This document shows positions 1 to 5,161 of a DNA stretch of 5,161 nt, piece after piece; positions within the stretch are counted from its first letter, which is position 1, and each line of letters begins with the position of its first letter. Both the position numbers and the translations under genes were made by a program. The notes under the pieces were generated by a model. It searched no databases, had not been told where the DNA came from, and saw nothing but the letters and a program-made list of their open reading frames with translations. Origin of the DNA: Bacillota bacterium (GTDB taxonomy: Bacteria; Bacillota_I; Bacilli_A; RFN20; CAG-826); the NCBI GenBank assembly GCA_003501485.1, contig DNPJ01000113.1, forward strand, positions 2,066 through 7,226. The letters are read 5' to 3'.

Positions 1-1479
1 GATAATGCGTGGGTTTGTCGATGAATAACGAATTAGCTCGGCAACCATTTCGCTCGCGGATGAAGCGCTTGGCTCAACATATGAGAAAACAGGAGAATCA
101 ATAAATTCTTCGCTTCTTCGATGATGGTCAATAACCATTACTTTTGTAGCTTTATCGAGTAACTTAGGGGCCATTGTCATAGATGGACGGTGAACATCAC
201 AAACAACAACAAGTGTATTAGAACTAAGTTCATCTAATGCATCGCTCGGCGAAACAGTTAATTTAGCAACTTCTTCACGAGAGAAAGCGCTTGTTATAGC
301 GCCTCTAGTTTTTCTTTCAGTTAATTTCGGATCATAGACAACAACAGATGGCTTTTTGCAGTATTCACAAATAGCTTTCATACCTAAACAAGAACCTAAT
401 GCATCCATATCCATATTAGTATGGCCCATAATTATAACGTTTGACGAATTGCGAATAAGCGATAAAACAGAGTCCGCCATAACGCGAACTTTAACTTTGT
501 TACGATTTTCTTGTGCTTCAAATTTGCCACCATAAAAGCGAAGTTCTTCACCATATTTTGATACAACAACTTGGTCACCACCACGAGACATGGCGATATC
601 AATTGCGTTTTCAGCCATTTCATTTAATTTAACTACATCAAAAAATCCGTGAGCTATACCAATTGATAGTGTAGGAGGCGTTTCTTCTTTAACGCCAATG
701 TGATGTATTGTTTCGATTAATGAAAAATGATTTTCTTCCATTTTAGCAAGAGATTCATAATTGCATAGCAAGAAATATGCATCATTTCTATATCTTCTAA
801 TGAGAACATTATATTCTCTAACGTATTCAAAAATAGCGTTCCTGATTTTAGAAATGACGTCGTTTGAATCATCTGCAGTTCCTGAAATATCAGAATAATT
901 ATCGATCATAATAATTCCAACAACAGTGGCTTGTCTTTTTGAATAATCTTCAAGAGATTCATAGTCAGTTCTATCTCTAAAAATATATAATCTTGCATCG
1001 CTTAAATATTTAACGTCATAGTTTCTTGAATTAATTTCAAGTTTAATAATTGCGTCACTTGCTGAAGTAGAGAATTCTTCTAACTTTGGTTGCCAATCTA
1101 AAATGTTTGTATCAAGAATATCAATTTGTCTATCTTTGAATAAATCATTTGTCCAAATGACATTATTGTTTTCATCAACAATAACCATTCCGATCATTCC
1201 AAAATTATATGCCTCTTGAATATCTCCCCCAATCAAATCGGCGGCTTGCAAATCTGATTTTCTTCTAAATGCTGCGAAAATAGCTATTGCTATCCAAACA
1301 AATAAAAGATCAACAACAATAATTACGCAAAAAATGACGAATATTACCGAAAAATCAACAATCGATTGAAGATTGAATAAATTTAAATAATAAAATACAC
1401 CAAAAATAGTAGATAAAACTACTTGAACTAACGTAAATATCGCAGCGGTTATTCTAAATTTTTTTAAATGTTTTTTCAT
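1..1479 (-). CDS. gdpP: GdpP-type cyclic-di-AMP phosphodiesterase (C-terminus beyond window)
   Basis: This is a membrane-bound DHH/DHHA1-family phosphodiesterase that hydrolyses the second messenger c-di-AMP to pApA, which in Firmicutes affects potassium and osmotic balance, wall stress and beta-lactam tolerance (established for GdpP/YybT). I read 493 codons without a stop. Two N-terminal membrane helices (about residues 10-31 and 40-70) are followed by a PAS-like domain (about 84-150), then a degenerate GGDEF domain (about 174-313). There the GGDEF position reads RNDAYF, residues 231-236, so cyclase activity is not expected; the family-typical SRGGDQVVV is at 298-306. The DHH domain begins near 345: GHTNMDMDALG gives H353, D357 and D359, CDVHRP gives D428, and DHHRRSEEF starts at D451. 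All expected metal ligands visible in this part are present. Known homologues have about 650 residues, so the rest of DHH and all of DHHA1 (about 160 residues) lie off the window. The ATG at 1479 has no Shine-Dalgarno sequence, but it places a KKHLKK segment before the first helix, which fits the family. Confidence 0.95.
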   Translation of the reverse strand, partial: MKKHLKKFRITAAIFTLVQVVLSTIFGVFYYLNLFNLQSIVDFSVIFVIFCVIIVVDLLFVWIAIAIFAAFRRKSDLQAADLIGGDIQEAYNFGMIGMVIVDENNNVIWTNDLFKDRQIDILDTNILDWQPKLEEFSTSASDAIIKLEINSRNYDVKYLSDARLYIFRDRTDYESLEDYSKRQATVVGIIMIDNYSDISGTADDSNDVISKIRNAIFEYVREYNVLIRRYRNDAYFLLCNYESLAKMEENHFSLIETIHHIGVKEETPPTLSIGIAHGFFDVVKLNEMAENAIDIAMSRGGDQVVVSKYGEELRFYGGKFEAQENRNKVKVRVMADSVLSLIRNSSNVIIMGHTNMDMDALGSCLGMKAICEYCKKPSVVVYDPKLTERKTRGAITSAFSREEVAKLTVSPSDALDELSSNTLVVVCDVHRPSMTMAPKLLDKATKVMVIDHHRRSEEFIDSPVFSYVEPSASSASEMVAELIRYSSTNPRII

Positions 1480-1492
1480 AATAACTGATGTT

Positions 1493-1520
1493 ATTATACA
1501 ACAAAACACAAAAAATATAA
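1493..1520 (-). promoter_or_regulatory. Putative sigma-A-type promoter of gdpP
   Basis: On the minus strand a perfect TATAAT lies at 1498-1493. A weak -35 candidate, TTATAT at 1520-1515, sits 16 bases upstream. The -10 box ends only 13 bases before the gdpP ATG, so a start about 7 bases downstream would leave a leader of roughly 6-7 bases with no Shine-Dalgarno sequence. The terminator at 1882-1910 separates gdpP from the upstream operon, so a promoter of its own is needed. The -10 box is convincing by eye, the -35 box is poor, and a TATAAT match is not rare in AT-rich DNA. Confidence 0.45.
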
Positions 1521-1637
1521 TTCTTTTATTATGTACTAGATATTAATGTTTATTTTTTCTTTATCTTACAAAGCTTTTTATCACAGTTAAATTCAAAATA
1601 TGAACATAGTTTTCAAAAGTATTACAGAATTTACTAG

Positions 1638-1757
1638 TTATTCTAATGTCTTAAGCAAATCTTCCGTCTTATCACCTTTAATATAAAATTTTCCTGCACG
1701 TTTATACATTTTCTTTAAGGCCTCAAGACAAGGCAATTTTTGGTATTGCATAATCAT
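1638..1757 (-). pseudogene. 39-codon frame, probable gene remnant
   Basis: From ATG at 1757 to TAA at 1640-1638 there is a 39-residue frame beginning MIMQYQKLPCLEALKKMYKR and ending DLLKTLE. Its mixed, amphipathic composition (LEALKKMYKRAG, then a predicted turn, then DKTEDLLKTLE) looks more protein-like than random AT-rich translation. No Shine-Dalgarno sequence precedes the ATG; the nearest AGGA is about 25 bases upstream. A second minus-strand frame, open from 1834 to 1757 (26 codons, Lys-rich, no start codon), runs exactly up to it and ends in a TGA that overlaps this ATG as ATGA. Together they look like the frameshifted 3' end of a decayed gene. A real small protein is the alternative. 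I do not recognise the family. Confidence 0.35.
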
Positions 1758-1833
1758 TTTGCAACTGAATTAAATTTTTTTCCTATTTTTTCAATATTTT
1801 TCTTTATTCGATTGCATGGCTTGCAATTGAATT
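1745..1833. repeat. Pair of imperfect direct repeats, ATTGCAT...TTGCAAYTGAATT
   Basis: Two copies share the ends ATTGCAT and TTGCAA[C/T]TGAATT. Copy one is 1745-1771 (27 bases) and copy two is 1811-1833 (23 bases); they differ by a 4-base indel and a few substitutions in the centre. The TTGCAAYTGAATT halves (1759-1771 and 1821-1833) match at 12 of 13 positions and start 62 bases apart. Each copy contains a small inverted repeat, TTGCA...TGCAA. They may be a partial duplication, paired binding sites, or remnants of a mobile sequence; the sequence alone does not decide. Confidence 0.5.
1806..1832. repeat. Hairpin-forming inverted repeat
   Basis: ATTCGATTGCA (1806-1816) and TGCAATTGAAT (1822-1832) are complementary over 11 positions around a five-base TGGCT loop. 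In plus-strand RNA the only non-Watson-Crick pair is G1810-U1828; in minus-strand RNA that position becomes a C-A mismatch, so the structure favours plus-strand transcripts. A mixed TTTCTATTTT follows on the plus strand, which is weak for a terminator. No plus-strand gene lies upstream to be terminated. The right arm is part of the second direct-repeat copy. Confidence 0.45.
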
Positions 1834-1881
1834 TCTATTTTGATTCATCGGGCAGCCTTAAAATTTATCAGTACTTAATAC

Positions 1882-1910
1882 AAAAAATGCCCTCATTGAT
1901 CGATGGGCAT
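1882..1910 (-). terminator. Intrinsic terminator of the lipoprotein/membrane-protein operon
   Basis: On the minus strand ATGCCC (1910-1905) pairs with GGGCAT (1892-1887) around a 12-base loop, and TTTTT (1886-1882) follows directly. It begins about 20 bases after the TAA of the four-helix membrane-protein gene. The stem is short but GC-rich. The opposite strand lacks a matching U run, so it should act only on minus-strand transcripts. Confidence 0.8.
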
Positions 1911-1931
1911 CTTTGTTAATATATTGTTCTA

Positions 1932-2384
1932 TTATTCAATTGGCTCTTCTGGTTTTTCTGCTTTCTTGTTTTCAGACTTTGCAAACGATGATACAAGAAG
2001 AGTTATTGTTCCAGCAATTCCAAGAGCGTTAGGAACAACGAAGAATGGAAGAACGATCATTATTACTTCTTCAATTGAAGGATCACCATTAATGTTGGCT
2101 ATCAAATAAATTGTTGCAATCAAGCATAAAACTGTTGCAACCGCTGCTATTATGGAACCAACGAATTTTGTATTCTTAATGAAGAAGAATGAAATGAATA
2201 ACAATACTCCTCCAAGAATTCCACATAATAAGACAATAAATGGGAGATTATTCATTGTAGCTGTGCCTGCTTCAGCACTTTTTGACATAGCATATGCAAC
2301 CCAGTAGAATACAAAAGCCACACATGTTTCAATAACTCCGGATAATAAAACTAATATTCTTCCGCCTTTTTTCAAATTTTCCAT
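1932..2384 (-). CDS. Small four-helix integral membrane protein, function unknown
   Basis: This 150-residue protein has four predicted membrane helices at about residues 10-32, 48-69, 73-96 and 106-133. Short positively charged stretches (LKK near the N-terminus, KNTK at 70-73, KSENKKAEK in the tail) suggest both termini are cytoplasmic. The loops at 33-47 and 97-105 would face outward; the second reads NINGDPSIE. The last 15 or so residues form a charged, proline- and glutamate-rich tail ending PEEPIE. There is no signal-peptide cleavage site or catalytic motif that I can see. Its size and four-helix layout resemble several small uncharacterised membrane families (DUF4064/DUF308-like proteins), but I cannot assign it to one. 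It starts 6 bases after the lipoprotein stop codon with a strong ribosome site, and a terminator follows it, so it is the second and last gene of a two-gene operon. A partner or anchoring role for the lipoprotein is inference from that arrangement only. Confidence 0.85.
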   Translation of the reverse strand: MENLKKGGRILVLLSGVIETCVAFVFYWVAYAMSKSAEAGTATMNNLPFIVLLCGILGGVLLFISFFFIKNTKFVGSIIAAVATVLCLIATIYLIANINGDPSIEEVIMIVLPFFVVPNALGIAGTITLLVSSFAKSENKKAEKPEEPIE

Positions 2385-2390
2385 ATTTTT

Positions 2391-3341
2391 TTACTCCTTT
2401 AAAGCATATTTGCTTAGATCGAATGTTCCAAGATTAATATCATCTTTCTTGATTTCGGATTGTGCATAAGTATTTGTTTCGACAATTTGCTCATCACCTA
2501 GTAAATAAGAATTGTAATCCGCTGTATATTTTGAGGTCTCTTTTTTGTTTAAAACCATATTGATTTTTATACTGTCTTCTTTTTCAATAATTTGCGATTT
2601 GTAATCCAACGTTGTTACCATATTACCAACAACTTTTTCTGATGATTCTATATTTTCTTTTGTTGATGTTGAATATGTTTCAGTAAAAACATCTTCATCA
2701 ACGTAAAAATGATATTTTGCTTTTTCTTCATCAGAAAGTTTTTCGTAATTAATACCGCTCGCGCTTGAATTTAAAACTAAGACTAAAAGTGCGGTGCTTA
2801 ACACATATTTATAAATTGTTGCATCATCAGTTAATTCATAATCGTTTGAATATGTTTTATCTTCAGCATCGATAGTTGCAACATATTTCTTGTCGTCTTT
2901 TGCGTTTTCTTGAAGATATCCTTCAGATGTTACTTTTTGGTAATTATTAACGGTTGTTGTTGTTGATCCATCGAGTTGTTTTCCATCAACTAATTCTTCA
3001 TTAACGCTTTCAGCTTTTCCTACACCGCTATTACTATCAAAAAGTAAGTTCATTTTTGCAATTTGAGTATTCGTTACTTTTGTTATTTCTTTTTTGCTTC
3101 TATTGATTGTTTTGATTTCTTTTGAGCCTGTTTCTAATTTAAGTGAAAACGAATACTCAGTCTCTTCATTACTTACAAAACATTTGTTGTAGCTTTCCTC
3201 GTTAGCGTTCGTATAGTTTTCATATGTGGCTTCTGATTTATAACTTTCAAATGTTGGTTCTAAATAGACCACTACTGACTTGCCACACGATGATAATAGC
3301 AAAGTAGGCATACTTAATATTAAAAGTTGTCTCTTATTCAT
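2391..3341 (-). CDS. Predicted surface lipoprotein, function unknown
   Basis: This 316-residue protein begins with a lipoprotein signal: MNKRQ, a hydrophobic stretch, and the lipobox LSSC with the lipidated cysteine at C19. The mature protein should be anchored to the outer face of the membrane. The rest is polar, rich in Lys, Glu, Ser, Thr, Asn and Tyr, with alternating patterns typical of beta-strands (for example EYSFSLKLETG near 62-72 and KINMVLNKKET near 259-269). One further cysteine is C54. A hydrophobic segment at about 179-190 (YVLSTALLVLVL) interrupts this and may be a buried helix. Two stretches of long beta-hairpins lie on either side (about 60-175 and 210-316), loosely recalling LolA/LppX-like lipid-binding folds; this is only a shape argument. 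I recognise no enzyme motif and no solute-binding-protein family. The frame is open up to 3443, but the ATG at 3341 is chosen because it has AAGGAG 8 bases upstream and starts a canonical signal peptide, while the extension would run through a terminator. Confidence 0.88.
   Translation of the reverse strand: MNKRQLLILSMPTLLLSSCGKSVVVYLEPTFESYKSEATYENYTNANEESYNKCFVSNEETEYSFSLKLETGSKEIKTINRSKKEITKVTNTQIAKMNLLFDSNSGVGKAESVNEELVDGKQLDGSTTTTVNNYQKVTSEGYLQENAKDDKKYVATIDAEDKTYSNDYELTDDATIYKYVLSTALLVLVLNSSASGINYEKLSDEEKAKYHFYVDEDVFTETYSTSTKENIESSEKVVGNMVTTLDYKSQIIEKEDSIKINMVLNKKETSKYTADYNSYLLGDEQIVETNTYAQSEIKKDDINLGTFDLSKYALKE
2394..2399 (-). promoter_or_regulatory. Ribosome binding site inside the end of the upstream gene
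   Basis: AAGGAG at 2399-2394 is the Shine-Dalgarno sequence for the membrane-protein gene, 9 bases before its ATG at 2384. The same six bases are the last two codons (Lys-Glu) of the lipoprotein gene, and its TAA stop (2393-2391) lies in the spacer. Ribosomes finishing the first gene therefore stop almost on the second start, which suggests translational coupling. Confidence 0.85.
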
Positions 3342-3349
3342 TATTTTTT

Positions 3350-3355
3350 CTCCTT
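3350..3355 (-). promoter_or_regulatory. Ribosome binding site fixing the lipoprotein start
   Basis: AAGGAG at 3355-3350 lies 8 bases before the ATG at 3341. It decides between this start and the in-frame ATG at 3443, which has no such site and lies upstream of both the terminator hairpin and the predicted promoter. Confidence 0.85.
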
Positions 3356-3368
3356 TAAGATTATGTTT

Positions 3369-3397
3369 ATTATAAATGATTAAAAAATAGATGAAAA
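3369..3397 (-). promoter_or_regulatory. Putative sigma-A-type promoter of the lipoprotein operon
   Basis: On the minus strand TTTTCA (3397-3392, four of six matches to TTGACA) is followed after 17 bases by a perfect TATAAT (3374-3369). Transcription would begin near 3362, giving a leader of about 20 bases that carries the AAGGAG site. The -35 box sits inside the U tract of the preceding gene's terminator, so the two elements share sequence. Confidence 0.65.
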
Positions 3398-3429
3398 GAA
3401 AAAGGTGATACCCCTTATGAGATATCACC
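3393..3429 (-). terminator. Intrinsic terminator of the secreted beta-helix protein gene
   Basis: On the minus strand GGTGATA (3429-3423) pairs perfectly with TATCACC (3410-3404) around a 12-base loop, followed by TTTTTCTTTTC (3403-3393). The hairpin begins 22 bases after the TAA at 3454-3452. The plus strand has no U run after the stem, so it is specific to the minus strand. Confidence 0.87.
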
Positions 3430-3451
3430 CTAAATTCATTCAAAAGATATT

Positions 3452-5161
3452 TTATAATACTTCTTCAAATGATAACGCAGAAATTTCAACAAATCCGTTT
3501 CCCGATCCTTTTTCAAGATCAAGAACATATTTATAATATGCGCCCTTTGTTGGAGTAGTGATTTCTGTTGTGATTGTTGTACCAGTCTTAGCTTGGCTAG
3601 CTAAATCATGTTCTTCGATAACATTTGCAAATTGATCATCGCTTGCAACAACTAGTTTAAATGAATTAACTAAGCTTGCTTCATATTTGCTTCCAATTGT
3701 GATGCTGGTTTTTCCAATAGCATTTTCAAAAGCAGTTTTGTTAACAATAAAAGCAATGCTAGCTTCTTTTTTAGAGCCCGCTCGGACATATTCCCATTGA
3801 TTATTATTGTTGTTCATAGAGGAAACAACAAATGTCATACCATCACTTGTATTTTCAAATGAGTCAGAATAAGAGGAATTTCCTTTATTGTTGTTTGTTT
3901 TATTAAATGCAACATTAAATGTTTTTGCGACAACAGCGCTAGCATCGACAAATTCAACATTGACATTATTTACTTTTCCAGCAACAAATGTTTTTGAAGC
4001 AGTAATATCGGTTTCGTTTCCTTCACCGTCAGCAACAGTAATTTTTGCTACTTTGAAGCCATCATTAGCAGTAGCTGTAACTGTAATTTCATCACCCATC
4101 ATCACGTTTTCATTTTTACTTAATGAAGCAGTGCCTTTTGTTTCATCAAACGAAAGAGCAACAGTAGCTGGAACTGATTCAACATCAACAACAAGAGCAT
4201 CTTGCATTTGTGGTGCACCTTTATAAAGTTTGACACAACCAATTAATGTAACTGTTTTGCCAACAAGAGAAGCATCAACGGCTTTTCTTTCACCGCTGAA
4301 TGAGAATACACCTGAATCACTTTCAGCAAATGTACCAGCGCCCTGTGCTATTGTATAGTGGGAGAGCATCTCACCGTTTTCGCCTTGAAGTTTAATTTGA
4401 CTCCAGTTAGGTTTTGAAGAATTGAAATAGGAAACTACACCTGTGACAACATAAAGATTCTTATCATCAGCGGCTGTCATTGCGTTAATTTCATCTGGTG
4501 TGACGAATTTAATGCGTTCGTCAAGATTTAAAGCAACGCTTTCAGCAATATCAGTTTTGTTATATGTATTAACAAATGTAATTGCGTCAATATTCATTTC
4601 ATTTGTATACTTACCATCAGCACGTGCAACAACACTATTGGCAGATGATTTAGTAGCGGTAAATGAAACATTTTCGTTATAAGCATTAACAGATGTATCA
4701 CCAACATTTAATCCGACAGCTGGAACTTCATTGCCTGATTTCCATGTGCCCGCTAAATAGTTGTTGTTTGTGGCAACATTAGCTTCATTTTCAAGCCATT
4801 TACCAGTAGAAGTAAATGTGCTACCAGAAACATTCCATGTACCTGTACGGGCGATAACGCCTTGACGATCACCAGTAATTTTTGAATTGATGATTGTAAC
4901 ATTAATTCCCTCAGTGTTACCTAACATACCAGCATTATCAAATCCGGCAGTAGTAACAGTGATTGTTGAATTTTCAATTCTGATTGTGCCATTTTTACCT
5001 TCAGTGTTATTTGTACCAACACCATAAGTGCCTTTGAAGTTGATGGTTGAATCTTTAATAACAACATTGGATGTATTTGAACAATAAATTGCAGCAGGAA
5101 CACCTGGATATTCGTTTGTATTGCTTAAATTGACATTGTCCATTTCAAACAATCCAGCTTC
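3452..5161 (-). CDS. Secreted multidomain protein: beta-helix, OB-fold-like and beta-sandwich domains (N-terminus beyond window)
   Basis: This frame of 569 residues is open to the window edge, so the signal peptide and true start are not visible. Residues 1 to about 205 have the spaced I-x-N-S-x-I pattern of a right-handed beta-helix (pectin-lyase-like fold). Residues about 218-330 look like the OB-fold domain common in secreted bacterial proteins: YVVTGVVSYF, then a ligand-facing middle, then GKTVTLIGCVKLYKGAPQ. Residues about 331-405 resemble an InlB-type or similar bacterial beta repeat (GDEITVTATANDGFKV). The rest (about 413-569) is a beta domain with an Asn-rich patch and EYVRAGSKK, of a kind I recall beside OB domains in secreted proteins of gut bacteria. 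No LPXTG, C-terminal membrane helix or other anchor is present, so it is either released or held by something at the missing N-terminus. Carbohydrate or surface binding is plausible; I see no catalytic residues. It is a single transcription unit here, ended by the terminator at 3429-3393. Confidence 0.88.
   Translation of the reverse strand, partial: EAGLFEMDNVNLSNTNEYPGVPAAIYCSNTSNVVIKDSTINFKGTYGVGTNNTEGKNGTIRIENSTITVTTAGFDNAGMLGNTEGINVTIINSKITGDRQGVIARTGTWNVSGSTFTSTGKWLENEANVATNNNYLAGTWKSGNEVPAVGLNVGDTSVNAYNENVSFTATKSSANSVVARADGKYTNEMNIDAITFVNTYNKTDIAESVALNLDERIKFVTPDEINAMTAADDKNLYVVTGVVSYFNSSKPNWSQIKLQGENGEMLSHYTIAQGAGTFAESDSGVFSFSGERKAVDASLVGKTVTLIGCVKLYKGAPQMQDALVVDVESVPATVALSFDETKGTASLSKNENVMMGDEITVTATANDGFKVAKITVADGEGNETDITASKTFVAGKVNNVNVEFVDASAVVAKTFNVAFNKTNNNKGNSSYSDSFENTSDGMTFVVSSMNNNNNQWEYVRAGSKKEASIAFIVNKTAFENAIGKTSITIGSKYEASLVNSFKLVVASDDQFANVIEEHDLASQAKTGTTITTEITTPTKGAYYKYVLDLEKGSGNGFVEISALSFEEVL
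4808..5143 (-). repeat. Coding repeat: five beta-helix coils
   Basis: Numbering from the window edge, the motif [IMV]-x-[ND/G]-[SV]-x-[ILF] recurs at residues 7 (MDNVNL), 35 (IKDSTI), 62 (IENSTI), 90 (IINSKI) and 111 (VSGSTF). The spacing is 28, 27, 28 and 21 residues. An Asn, Asp or Gly at a fixed place before the strand turn is typical of right-handed parallel beta-helices, where each coil is about 20-30 residues. The DNA copies have diverged, so this is a protein-level repeat. More coils are likely beyond the window edge. Confidence 0.65.

Larger units (their letters stand above)
1480..1931. other. Intergenic region of about 450 bases between the lipoprotein operon and gdpP
   Basis: This stretch carries no intact recognisable gene on either strand. 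From high to low coordinates it holds the operon terminator (1910-1882), a hairpin and direct-repeat copy (1833-1806), a second repeat copy overlapping the start of a 39-codon frame (1771-1745 and 1757-1638), about 120 bases of featureless AT-rich sequence (1637-1521), and the gdpP promoter. I see no tRNA-like, riboswitch-like or CRISPR-like structure in it. Confidence 0.7.

Noticed and set aside
432..623. Minus-strand open frame of 63 codons
   Set aside because: It is an out-of-frame shadow inside gdpP, whose own frame encodes the recognisable GGDEF-to-DHH linker and catalytic motif.
1801..1845. Hairpin at 1806-1832 as a plus-strand terminator
   Set aside because: The following T run is interrupted (TTTCTATTTT), the stem is AT-rich, and no plus-strand gene lies upstream.
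1903..2109. Plus-strand open frame of 68 codons
   Set aside because: It lies antisense to the membrane-protein gene and its terminator, has no ribosome site, and its translation is not protein-like.
3342..3443. N-terminal extension of the lipoprotein gene to an ATG at 3443
   Set aside because: The extension would run through the terminator hairpin and the predicted promoter, has no ribosome site, and would bury the lipoprotein signal peptide that starts at 3341.
3452..3520. Cell-wall sorting signal at the C-terminus of the secreted protein
   Set aside because: There is no LPXTG-like motif, hydrophobic segment or positive tail; the chain ends in an ordinary beta-domain sequence (SALSFEEVL).
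3888..4226. Plus-strand open frame of 112 codons (and a 60-codon one at 4500-4682)
   Set aside because: Both are antisense to the strongly protein-like beta-helix gene. Their Ser/Thr/Ala/Val-rich translations are the expected mirror of its codons.
5150..5152. TTG at 5152 as the start of the beta-helix protein
   Set aside because: The frame stays open to the window edge at 5161 with beta-helix-like residues, there is no ribosome site or signal peptide, and a secreted protein needs one. The true start is outside the window.
1..5161. TGA read as tryptophan (Mycoplasma-type code)
   Set aside because: Tryptophan is encoded by TGG in all supported genes and none contains an in-frame TGA, although all visible stops happen to be TAA.

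Overview
The window is AT-rich, and every gene I can support lies on the minus strand, so the text below reads from high to low coordinates. Low base composition, strong AAGGAG ribosome sites, TATAAT-type promoters, a type II lipoprotein signal and a GdpP-type c-di-AMP phosphodiesterase point to a low-GC Gram-positive lineage (Bacilli in the broad sense, probably an uncultured host-associated member). That placement is inference. Tryptophan is encoded by TGG and no TGA lies inside any supported frame, so the standard bacterial code fits and the Mycoplasma-type code does not.

Layout: (1) 5161-3452 is the 3' part of a large secreted protein whose start lies outside the window. It combines right-handed beta-helix coils, an OB-fold-like domain, a beta-sandwich repeat domain and a C-terminal beta domain. 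A strong intrinsic terminator follows it. (2) A promoter partly buried in that terminator's U tract starts a two-gene operon: a 316-residue lipoprotein (3341-2391) and a 150-residue four-helix membrane protein (2384-1932). The second ribosome site lies in the last codons of the first gene, and a second intrinsic terminator closes the operon. I recognise neither protein; their tight coupling suggests a joint role at the cell surface. (3) About 450 bases (1931-1480) hold no convincing intact gene. They contain the terminator, a pair of imperfect direct repeats, a hairpin, and a 39-codon frame that looks like a gene remnant. (4) 1479-1 is gdpP, cut off by the window edge inside its DHH phosphoesterase domain, with its own promoter and almost no 5' leader.

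The three transcription units look independent. Nothing ties gdpP functionally to the surface proteins beyond shared orientation. The most interesting unexplained item is the lipoprotein and membrane-protein pair. I found no CRISPR array, tRNA, rRNA, transposase or recognisable defence system.
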